A DNA stretch of 64,000 bases from CABMKH01 sp040797625 (lineage in GTDB: Bacteria; Bacillota; Clostridia; Tissierellales; Tissierellaceae). The notes beneath the pieces were generated by a model that had not been told where the DNA came from, ran no database searches, and was given only the letters and a program-made list of their open reading frames with translations. The stretch covers positions 186,001 to 250,000 of the forward strand of contig JBQHQH010000001.1 of the NCBI GenBank assembly GCA_052067355.1, in the 5' to 3' direction. This document shows positions 41,870 through 49,481 of the stretch, in pieces. Positions within the stretch are counted from its first letter, which is position 1; the number at the start of each line of letters is the position of its first letter. Made by a program: the position numbers and the translations under genes.

Positions 41870-42568
41870 ATGAAAAAACTTAGTGTAATTTTGTCGATGT
41901 TTTTAATACTTGCAATATCTAGTAATATTTATGCATCCAGCATATTAGAAACAGGGAATTGGAGAGAAACAGGCGAGTTAAGCAATGGAATACATTATGG
42001 CATAAGATCTATGACGAAAGAAGAAAAAGCAGCTTTTCAACTTAGAGAAGCCGAAGAAAGTGATATTAAAGAAGTTTCTGAAGAATTAGACCTATTTGAT
42101 ATGGAATCAGATGAATGGAGAGAAACAGGTGAATTAAGCAATGGAATACGTTATGGCATAAGAGCTATGACAGAAGAAGAAAAAGCAGCTTTTCAACTTA
42201 GAGAAGCTAGTGAAAGCGGAATTATTACACCATTTTCCTATTCGTGGTCTGGCAACGTAAATGTTCCTATTTCAAACAGCACTGGAACCAATGGTAAACA
42301 GTTGGGCAATAACTTTATTACAGCACCAGATTTACATGTAGCCGTAGGTGTCGGCTCATTGCCTAGCACAATGCCAACAGTCAATATTGGTGCAGAATTT
42401 ACTAATGGTATGGACAGTGATTGGGAACCTAATATGGGGGCATATGAAATAGTTGTATTTAATCCTGGTCCTTATAATAATTACGAGATGGCTATAAAAG
42501 TTAGCACATTTGAAAGTGCATCAGCGTCAGCACGCTTTGAAATAACTACTGGTGATTATATCCAATAA
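41870..42568 (+). CDS. Secreted protein with internal duplicated motif
   Basis: A 232-residue protein with a signal peptide (KKLSVILSMFLILAISSNIYA). The first 95 mature residues contain a 36-residue unit twice, beginning WRETGELSNGI and ending EKAAFQLREA, with a linker between. The C-terminal half (SWSGNVNVPISNSTGTNG onward) is beta-rich with no motif that I recognise. The tandem unit looks like a propeptide or binding repeat. GGAGG precedes the ATG. Likely regulated with the sigma locus. The two terminators that follow close the plus-strand group. Confidence 0.65.
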   Translation: MKKLSVILSMFLILAISSNIYASSILETGNWRETGELSNGIHYGIRSMTKEEKAAFQLREAEESDIKEVSEELDLFDMESDEWRETGELSNGIRYGIRAMTEEEKAAFQLREASESGIITPFSYSWSGNVNVPISNSTGTNGKQLGNNFITAPDLHVAVGVGSLPSTMPTVNIGAEFTNGMDSDWEPNMGAYEIVVFNPGPYNNYEMAIKVSTFESASASARFEITTGDYIQ

Positions 42569-42612
42569 AACCAATAAATTTAATAAGAGATTTATATAAT
42601 CAGTAGTCATTC

Positions 42613-42644
42613 AGTTAAAGCCAGTACAACTACTGGCTTTAACC
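42613..42644 (+). terminator. Terminator after the secreted protein gene
   Basis: The stem TTAAAGCCAGTA/TACTGGCTTTAA lies about 45 bases after the stop at 42568. Its loop is four bases (CAAC). Confidence 0.75.
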
Positions 42645-42698
42645 ATTATTTATTTAAATACGAACACATATATAATCGAATAAACTAATAGTTCCCCT

Positions 42699-42732
42699 AA
42701 TGTCCGACTGTATTTTAAGTCGGACATTTTTA
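42699..42732 (+). terminator. Second terminator
   Basis: A perfect stem AATGTCCGACT/AGTCGGACATT is followed by TTTTTATA. It isolates the locus from the sigma-like relic. Confidence 0.85.
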
Positions 42733-42835
42733 TATTCTGTTTTAAACTTTTTCAAAAAGTTAATCATAAGTTTGGCAGTCTTGCAATTTCCATCGTAGTA
42801 GTAGTGAAAGGAAAACAGCAGAATCACCGCCCCAA

Positions 42836-43194
42836 ATGGATGAGAATGTGAAACCTAATAACCATGAACAAAGTAAACAACATACCTTTGATGGCTCTTG
42901 GAAGAAAATCCTGAAGCATGAGACAAGGGATTATTACGACGAATTGCAACAACAATGTAAAAGAAAGAAGACCTTTTCAGATTTGTCTGCAAAGGAAACT
43001 GAACAGCTTTACACAGTAAATAAACATTTTGTTACTGAACAGATTTTCAATGTTCTAGGTCCTGATGTCATCGTTATTGGTGATGTTATTGTAGAAGCAT
43101 TAGAAGGTTTGCCAAAACGTAAACGAGATATTATCTGCTTTCCTATTTCCTTGAATTGTCTGACCGAGAAATTGGGGACAAGCTAAATAAACAT
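42836..43194 (+). pseudogene. Frameshifted and truncated sigma-like gene of conjugative-element type
   Basis: The frame reads FDGSWKKILKHETRDYYDEL, then SDLSAKETEQLYTV and LPKRKRDII, matching the sigma-70-like regulators that accompany Tn916-type conjugative elements. Near 43135 one C is missing; moving back one base restores LLSYFLELSDREIGDKLNKH. The gene then stops at 43194, exactly where the REP-like repeat begins. It is a relic of an integrated element. Its upstream start has no clear ribosome site. Confidence 0.65.
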
Positions 43195-43195
43195 C

Positions 43196-43223
43196 AGTAC
43201 CCGGTACGAACTTATGAACTTAT
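43196..43223 (+). repeat. REP-like repeat 3 (left end of the RAYT element)
   Basis: A 28-base unit: GTACCCGGTAC hairpin plus two GAACTTAT, preceded by AAACATC. It faces the inverted copy at 44174. Confidence 0.85.
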
Positions 43224-43327
43224 TAGTCGTGTAGTAATTTTTATTTAAAATTTACCACAAAAAGAAGGAGTTTGTATTTTTTTGTAGAATTATTGTATTG
43301 AAGCTATTATTGTAAAGGGGGTACAAT

Positions 43328-44185
43328 ATGGCAAGGCCTAGAAGAATAGAATATAAAGGAGCTATGTATCATTTGATTCAAAGGGGGAAAAATAAGGAAT
43401 ATATATTTAAAAATGACATCTATAAGGGCTATTTAATCAAAATAATAAAGAATGCCCAAGAGAAGCATGGATTCAATTTTTATGGCTATGTAATCATGGA
43501 CAATCACTACCACTTACTAATTCAAGCTATGGATATTCCTATAAGTAAAATAATGCATGAGGTAAATTTAAATTATGCCAAGTACTATAATTATAAGGAA
43601 AATATGATGGGTCCGGTATTCGGTGGCAGATATAAGGGAATATTAGTGGAAAGTGAGATTTATCTATTGCAGCTTTTGAAATATATTCACTTAAATCCTA
43701 TTAGAGCCAATATATGTCCGTCAATGGATAATTACAAATGGAGTTCGGATATTTTCTATCGAAGAAATATGAAGGGGATAGTTGATATAGACCTAATTTT
43801 AAATATGCTTTCCCATAATAGGATTGAAGCCATAAGAAAATATATGAGTTTTATGGATAGTGTCTATAGCCATGAGGATTTTCATCCTGATGTATTTGAA
43901 AATATAGAGATTATTGGAAATAAAAAATTTCTAGAAAAAATGTTGGCTGAGGACAATAAAGAGATTCCTAGTTTAGATGAAATATTAAAAGAAGCTTGCC
44001 CCTCAGAAAAAGAGTACAATTTAATAAAACTTTCATCTAGAAAAAGGAATCTAACAGATTTTAAAATTCTATATATAGTAAAGGCTAGGGAATTTAATTA
44101 TTCTTTTGCAGAAATAGGAAAATATATAGGTATATCAGATTCTGCAGCTGCAAGATTATGGAATAGACATACAATAAGTTCATAA
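43328..44185 (+). CDS. REP-associated tyrosine transposase (RAYT, Y1 HUH family)
   Basis: A 285-residue single-strand transposase. The N-terminal Y1 domain has MARPRRIEYKGAMYHLIQRG, the HUH metal motif HYHLL near residue 60, LNYAKYYNYKEN with the catalytic-type Tyr, and FGGRYKGILVESEIYLL and YIHLNPIRA. A C-terminal helix-turn-helix (FKILYIVKAREFNYSFAEI, IGISDSAAARLWNRH) follows, as in RAYTs with a DNA-binding tail. GGGGG lies before the ATG. Its stop TAA lies inside the right REP-like end, and four REP-like repeats are in this window, so the protein is likely their mobiliser. It appears intact. Confidence 0.9.
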   Translation: MARPRRIEYKGAMYHLIQRGKNKEYIFKNDIYKGYLIKIIKNAQEKHGFNFYGYVIMDNHYHLLIQAMDIPISKIMHEVNLNYAKYYNYKENMMGPVFGGRYKGILVESEIYLLQLLKYIHLNPIRANICPSMDNYKWSSDIFYRRNMKGIVDIDLILNMLSHNRIEAIRKYMSFMDSVYSHEDFHPDVFENIEIIGNKKFLEKMLAEDNKEIPSLDEILKEACPSEKEYNLIKLSSRKRNLTDFKILYIVKAREFNYSFAEIGKYIGISDSAAARLWNRHTISS

Positions 44186-44201
44186 GTTCGTACCTGGTAC
44201 C
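44174..44201 (-). repeat. REP-like repeat 4 (right end, inverted)
   Basis: The same 28-base unit on the minus strand, overlapping the last codons and stop of the transposase gene. Confidence 0.85.
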
Positions 44202-44228
44202 AATATTTAAAAAAATAGATAGGTTTCC

Positions 44229-45659
44229 CTATCTATTCTTTAACATCTCAGTTAACATCTTGTTTACCAACTGAGGATTTGCCTTTCCTCTTGTAGCTTT
44301 CATTATCTGACCCATTAGATATCCTACAGCCCTATCTTTACCATTTTTATAGTCTATTATGGATTGCTCATTTTCATCTAGTACCTTTTCTATAACTCCT
44401 TCTAGCTCTCCTTCGTCACTTATCTGTATAAGTCCCTTTTCCTTGACTATACTCTTTGGATCTTTTCCAGTTTCAAACATATCTCTCAATACTTTTTTAC
44501 CAGTATTATTGTTTATCTTCCCATCTCTTATCAATGATAGTAGATCTGCTAGATCTTTAGGGCCAAAGTTCAATGACTCTATTTCTCTATCTTCATCATT
44601 TAATCGTCTCAAAACATCTCCCATAATCCAATTACTTACTAATTTTGTATCATCTATATACTTTATAGTATCTTCAAAGAACAAGGCTATATCTCTAGAT
44701 TGAGTAAGTACCCCTGCGTCATATTCATCTAATTCATATTCTTTTATAAATCTCTCTTTCTTATGATGAGGTAATTCTGGTAAAGAGTTTCTAATATCCT
44801 CTATCCATTCATCAGAAACTTCTATTGGCAATATATCTCCATCTACTGCATATCTATAATCTTCCGCTCCACCTTTTTGTCTCATAACTATGGTTTGACC
44901 TTCTACTTCATCCCATCTTCTAGTTTCTTTTACTGTATTTTCTCCTTTTTTTAGTAGAGAAATATGTCTTTCTTCTTCATATTCCATAGCTTTTACTGCA
45001 GATCTAAAGGAATTTAAATTCTTAATTTCAGTGATATTGGTCTTCTTTCCTGTTTCTTCATCTACTATATTTATATTTATATCACATCTTAGGGAACCTT
45101 CTTCCATCTTACAGTCAGAGACCTCAATGTATTTTAATGTTGCTCTCAATTTCTCTAAAAACAACCTAGCTTCCTCTGCTGAATTCATATCTGGTCTAGT
45201 TACTATCTCAATTAATGGTACACCTGCTCTATTGTAGTCCAATAGAGTATCTCCAGTTTCCGTATGAACAGATTTTCCTGTATCTTCCTCTATATGAATC
45301 CTCTCTAAACGGACTTTCTTTGCTCCATCTTCTAATTCAATTTCCACATATCCATCACTGCATAGTGGAATATCATCTTGGGATATTTGATAGCCCTTAA
45401 CTAAATCAGAATAAAAATAATTCTTTCTATCCATCTTAGTCTTTCTAGCTATATTACAATCAAAAGCTAGTCCTGCCTTTATTGCATACTCTAGAACCTG
45501 TTTATTAAGTAATGGTATTGCCCCCGGAAGTCCTAGACATATTGGGCAGCAATGGGTATTTGCTTCTCCTCCAAATTCATTTGTACAATTACAAAATATC
45601 TTAGTATTTGTCATCAATTCCACATGTATTTCTAAGCCAATTATAGTCTTATATCCCAT
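44229..45659 (-). CDS. gatB: GatB subunit of the canonical Glu/Asp-tRNA amidotransferase
   Basis: A 476-residue GatB. It has GLEIHVELMTNTK, zinc cysteines FCNC and HCCPICLG, HIEEDTGKSVH, DYNRAGVPLIEIVTRPD and KMEEGSLRCDIN, and ends with the helical YqeY-like region and GKANPQLVNKM. It has the same domain order as the GatB at 28836 but is clearly divergent, so the pair are old paralogues. It starts right at the gatA stop (45660) and lies in gatC-gatA-gatB, the classic order. It is the canonical amidotransferase for Glu-tRNA(Gln) and perhaps Asp-tRNA(Asn). Confidence 0.95.
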   Translation of the reverse strand: MGYKTIIGLEIHVELMTNTKIFCNCTNEFGGEANTHCCPICLGLPGAIPLLNKQVLEYAIKAGLAFDCNIARKTKMDRKNYFYSDLVKGYQISQDDIPLCSDGYVEIELEDGAKKVRLERIHIEEDTGKSVHTETGDTLLDYNRAGVPLIEIVTRPDMNSAEEARLFLEKLRATLKYIEVSDCKMEEGSLRCDININIVDEETGKKTNITEIKNLNSFRSAVKAMEYEEERHISLLKKGENTVKETRRWDEVEGQTIVMRQKGGAEDYRYAVDGDILPIEVSDEWIEDIRNSLPELPHHKKERFIKEYELDEYDAGVLTQSRDIALFFEDTIKYIDDTKLVSNWIMGDVLRRLNDEDREIESLNFGPKDLADLLSLIRDGKINNNTGKKVLRDMFETGKDPKSIVKEKGLIQISDEGELEGVIEKVLDENEQSIIDYKNGKDRAVGYLMGQIMKATRGKANPQLVNKMLTEMLKNR

Positions 45660-47096
45660 CTATTTCACCATCCTTTCATAGGCAAAAGCTGCTTTAATTA
45701 TATTTTCTTCTTTAAATCTATCTCCAATTATCTGTAATCCTACTGGCAATCCTTCTCCATGTACTGTTGGTACTGATACAGCACATAGTCCTGCAAGATT
45801 TACAGGTACTTGAAATAATCCTTCACTATGACTATATACTTCTGATCTTGTTTCTCCCAACTTAGGTGGCAAATCTGGAGATGTAGGAGATAGGATTATA
45901 TCAAATTTAGAGAATATATCATTAAATCCTTCTATTATATCTGTCCTAGCCTTGAGAGCTTTGTCATAGTATTCCTTACCTCTATAACCACTTAATAGAT
46001 ATGTTCCAAATAAAATCCTTCTCTTTACTTCTTCACCAAATCCTTCAGTTCTAGAATTGATATATAGTTCATCTAATGTATCATAGTCCTCTGCCCTATA
46101 GCCATATCTAATTCCATCAAATCTTGCCATATTTGAACTGATATCACCACTTGTAATGATATGATAGATTTCCAATGCATATTTTAAACTAGGTAGGCTG
46201 ATTTCCTCAATGATTCCTCCTAGATTTTTAAATATATCTATGGACTTCTTCATCTCTTCTTTTACCTTAGCATCCATTTCTGCTGTGAAAAACTCTTTAG
46301 GTAAAGCTATCTTCATTCCCTTTACACAGTCTATAGATTTTGAATCTTCCACATCTATATTGCTGGAATCTACTGTACTGATATCCCTTGTATCTTTACC
46401 TGATATTGCATTTAACATAAGTACAGCATCTTTTACATCTCTACCAAATACTCCTATTTGATCCATTGTATTTGATAATGGAATTAGACCATATCTAGAT
46501 ACTAATCCATATGTAGGCTTAATCCCTACTAATCCACAATACCCAGCAGGTTTTCTTATTGAGCCACCAGTATCTGAACCTATAGCTAAAGGAGTCTCTC
46601 TAGCTACTACTGCTGCAGCAGATCCACCTGATGAACCTCCTGTTGTTCTAGTATTATCTAATGGATTCTTTGTTGCACCAAAATATGATGTTTCAGTTGT
46701 TCCTCCCATAGAAAATTCATCCATATTTGTCTTACCTAGGATTATTCCATGATTCTTCTTTATCTTCTCTATAACTGTAGCATCATAAGGAGAGATAAAA
46801 TTTGAAAGCATCTTAGATCCTGCTGTAGTCTTAATTCCTTTAGTCATTATATTATCCTTAATAGCTATGGGAAGTCCTGCCAATACACCTAACTTTTCAC
46901 CAGATTTTATCTTTTCATCTATAATATCGGCACTAGATAATGCATTCTCCTCATCTACAGTAATGAAAGCATTGATATTATCTTCAACCTCTTTAATCCT
47001 ATCTAAATGAGCTTCTACAATTTCCCTACTTGAAATCTCCCTCTTCAACAACTTCTCTTTCATCTCATAAGCTTTTAAATCTATAATATTCATCAT
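45660..47096 (-). CDS. gatA: GatA, glutaminase subunit (catalytically complete)
   Basis: A 478-residue amidase-signature glutaminase. The full triad is visible: Lys80 in GLPIAIKDNI, cis-Ser155 in TGGSSGGSAAAV and nucleophile Ser179 in GSDTGGSIRKPAG. It liberates ammonia from glutamine for the GatB reaction. Compare the homologue at 30263, where the first two are gone. GatA here overlaps neither partner: 10 bases separate it from gatC and none from gatB. Length and motif spacing match the enzymes of Staphylococcus and Bacillus (offset of one residue). Confidence 0.96.
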   Translation of the reverse strand: MMNIIDLKAYEMKEKLLKREISSREIVEAHLDRIKEVEDNINAFITVDEENALSSADIIDEKIKSGEKLGVLAGLPIAIKDNIMTKGIKTTAGSKMLSNFISPYDATVIEKIKKNHGIILGKTNMDEFSMGGTTETSYFGATKNPLDNTRTTGGSSGGSAAAVVARETPLAIGSDTGGSIRKPAGYCGLVGIKPTYGLVSRYGLIPLSNTMDQIGVFGRDVKDAVLMLNAISGKDTRDISTVDSSNIDVEDSKSIDCVKGMKIALPKEFFTAEMDAKVKEEMKKSIDIFKNLGGIIEEISLPSLKYALEIYHIITSGDISSNMARFDGIRYGYRAEDYDTLDELYINSRTEGFGEEVKRRILFGTYLLSGYRGKEYYDKALKARTDIIEGFNDIFSKFDIILSPTSPDLPPKLGETRSEVYSHSEGLFQVPVNLAGLCAVSVPTVHGEGLPVGLQIIGDRFKEENIIKAAFAYERMVK

Positions 47097-47106
47097 ATAT
47101 CACCCC

Positions 47107-47391
47107 TTAGTCTACTACTCTTAGAATCTTAAAGTAGCCATATTGTTCTTCAGTAGTATTTTTAAGCACTTCTTCACTTGGAAGGCTTTCCTTTATCTCA
47201 TCTTCTCTCAATGGATTTATTAAGTTGTTTACATTATAATTAGGTTCTGAATTATCCGTATCCAATTCTTTTATCTTATCTACAACTTCTATCATCTTAT
47301 TTAGATTATCAACATATCTATCCATTTCATCATCTGAAATAGATAACTTGGCTAATTCCGCCATGTGCAATATATCTTCTCTACTAATCAT
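47107..47391 (-). CDS. gatC: GatC, small amidotransferase subunit
   Basis: A 94-residue GatC: MISREDILHMAELAKLSISDDEM, then the loop LDTDNSEPNYNVNNLINPLREDE and a GYFKILRVVD end. It wraps the GatA/GatB interface and stabilises GatA. First gene of the canonical set, with a probable promoter in the 97-base gap to ligA. It is parallel to the C-terminal domain of the AspRS fusion at 31605. Confidence 0.95.
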   Translation of the reverse strand: MISREDILHMAELAKLSISDDEMDRYVDNLNKMIEVVDKIKELDTDNSEPNYNVNNLINPLREDEIKESLPSEEVLKNTTEEQYGYFKILRVVD

Positions 47392-47488
47392 AAATACACT
47401 CCTTTCAATATTTAATTCTTCTATAATATAAATTCTAATATATGATAACTTTAATAATCAAAACGTGATAAAGTATAACCTGACTCTC

Positions 47489-49480
47489 TTACTCACTTTC
47501 CACTATATCTTTCAATCTCTCTTCATCAATAATCTCTATACCTAATTCTATAGCCTTATTATATTTAGAGCCTGGGTCTTCACCTACAATTACAAAATCC
47601 GTCTTCTTACTTACAGAACCAGTTACCTTTCCACCCATTCTTTCAACAAGCGATTTTATTTCATTTCTAGTAAGCCCTTCTATGCTTCCAGTAATGACTA
47701 CAGTCTTATCAGTAAATATGGATTGTGAAGTCTCTACTTCCTCATATATAGGTGTGACACCTTCTCCTAATAGTTTGTCTATTGCTTTTAATATCTCTTC
47801 ATCATGGAAAAACTCTAAAATACTACGGGCTATAATAGGTCCTATATCTCCCACTTGTATCAATTCATCAAAATCTGCTTCTTTTATTCTGTCTAAGGAT
47901 TTAAAGTTACTTGCTAGATCAGTAGCTGTCTTTATACCTACATTATTAATTCCTAGGGCATAGATAAATGATGCCAAGGATACATTTTTACTTCTTTCTA
48001 TAGACTCTAACAGATTGTTACTCTTTTTCTCCTTAAATCCTTCTAACTTTATTAAATCTTCAAACTTGACCTCATATATCTCTGGTAAATCCCTTAAATC
48101 TAATTCTTCCAATAGCTTTTCTGCTGTCTTTTCACTGAATCCCTCTATATTCATAGCATCTCTACTGGCAAAGTGGACTAATCTAGCAACTAATTGAGGC
48201 TTACATGATAGTGAATTAGGGCAGAATATATGAACCCCATCTTGATATAATTCACTATGGCAGGCTGGACAATGGGTAGGTCTTTCTATTTCATATGTTT
48301 CTTCATCTGTATCTAAAGTTCCCAATATTTCAGGAATTACATCATTAGACCTTCTGATGAGTACTTTTGAATTTAATCTAACACCTTTCCTAACTATATC
48401 ATCATAGTTATTGAGTGTAGCCCTTTTAACAGTTACGCCTCCTATTTCAATAGGTTCCAATATGGCAGTAGGTGTCACCTTAGATGTACGTCCTACATTC
48501 CATTGTACATCTAAAAGTTTTGTACTGGTTTCCTCTGCTGCGAATTTATAGGCAATAGCCCATCTTGGGAATCTATTTGTAAATCCTAAGACTTCCCTAG
48601 TCCTTATGTCATTTATTTTGATGACTAGACCATCTGTAAGTATATCTAGATTATGTCTTTCTTCCTTTATCTTCTCTATTTCTTCAATTAATAATTCTAT
48701 TTTATCAAAGGATTTCGCATAAGGAAATACTGGCAGCCTATTTTTTTTCAAAAACTCTAGAACTTCCAAGTGAGTACTAAATGTCTTTCCCTCAATGTAG
48801 CCTATATTATAAAAATAGGCTACTAGATTTCTCTCTGCAGTTACTTTTGTATCCAAATTCCTCAAAGCTCCTGCTGCTGCATTTCTTGCATTTTTTAGAG
48901 GTTCAATTGCAGTTTCATTATACTTCTCTAAGGCAGATAAGGGCATCAATCCCTCTCCCTGTATCTCTATTGTACCTGGATAATCTATCTTTAAGGGTAG
49001 GGACTTTATAGTCCTCAATTGCTCCAATATCCCTTCTCCTACAGATCCATTACCACGAGTAGCACCTTGAACTAATCTACCACCTCTATAGGTTAGATTT
49101 ATTGTCAATCCGTCAAATTTATATTCCATTATATATACTGGAGAAGGTAGTTTTTCTTCATTTACACTATTATAGTCTTCTATTAGTTTTCTAACTCGAC
49201 TATCCCAATTTCTAAGTTCACCAAAACTTTGACTCTTATCTAAGCTCCACAGTCTCCCTAAGTGAATATGCTTTTCAAATTTATCTAATATATGTCCACC
49301 TACTCTTTGAGTAGGTGAATATGGATGTATAATTCCCGTTTCAGATTCTAATTTTACTAATTCATCATATAGTAAATCATATTCCTTGTCACTTACCTTG
49401 GGATCATCTAAAGTATAGTAATGATAATTTAAATCATCAATTATCTCTATGAGTTCACCAATTCTCTTTTCCTTATCCAA
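47489..49480 (-). CDS. ligA: NAD+-dependent DNA ligase
   Basis: About 663 residues from TTG 49480, with GGGGGG six bases before it. The frame extends 18 bases further, but no ribosome site supports that. Domain order: Ia region with SDKEYDLLYDELVKLE; adenylation domain with YSPTQRVGG, MEYKFDG (Lys is the adenylated residue) and NARNAAAGALRNLDT; OB-fold VQWNVGRTSKVTPTAILEP; Zn finger CPACHSEL to CPNSLSC; HhH; and a C-terminal BRCT from TDKTVVITGSIEGL. It joins nicks in DNA with NAD+. The KFDG and WSLDK motifs are slightly unlike typical ligases (KIDG, LSLDN). Coupled with pcrA: the start is two bases from the pcrA stop. Confidence 0.93.
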   Translation of the reverse strand: MDKEKRIGELIEIIDDLNYHYYTLDDPKVSDKEYDLLYDELVKLESETGIIHPYSPTQRVGGHILDKFEKHIHLGRLWSLDKSQSFGELRNWDSRVRKLIEDYNSVNEEKLPSPVYIMEYKFDGLTINLTYRGGRLVQGATRGNGSVGEGILEQLRTIKSLPLKIDYPGTIEIQGEGLMPLSALEKYNETAIEPLKNARNAAAGALRNLDTKVTAERNLVAYFYNIGYIEGKTFSTHLEVLEFLKKNRLPVFPYAKSFDKIELLIEEIEKIKEERHNLDILTDGLVIKINDIRTREVLGFTNRFPRWAIAYKFAAEETSTKLLDVQWNVGRTSKVTPTAILEPIEIGGVTVKRATLNNYDDIVRKGVRLNSKVLIRRSNDVIPEILGTLDTDEETYEIERPTHCPACHSELYQDGVHIFCPNSLSCKPQLVARLVHFASRDAMNIEGFSEKTAEKLLEELDLRDLPEIYEVKFEDLIKLEGFKEKKSNNLLESIERSKNVSLASFIYALGINNVGIKTATDLASNFKSLDRIKEADFDELIQVGDIGPIIARSILEFFHDEEILKAIDKLLGEGVTPIYEEVETSQSIFTDKTVVITGSIEGLTRNEIKSLVERMGGKVTGSVSKKTDFVIVGEDPGSKYNKAIELGIEIIDEERLKDIVESE

Positions 49481-49481
49481 A

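Larger units (their letters stand above)
43196..44201 (+). mobile_element. RAYT-type unit bounded by inverted REP-like ends
   Basis: About 1 kb from the REP-like repeat at 43196 to its inverse at 44201, containing one tyrosine transposase gene. The left end has CCCGG and the right end CCTGG at the hairpin centre. It has inserted into the sigma-like relic. Confidence 0.75.
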
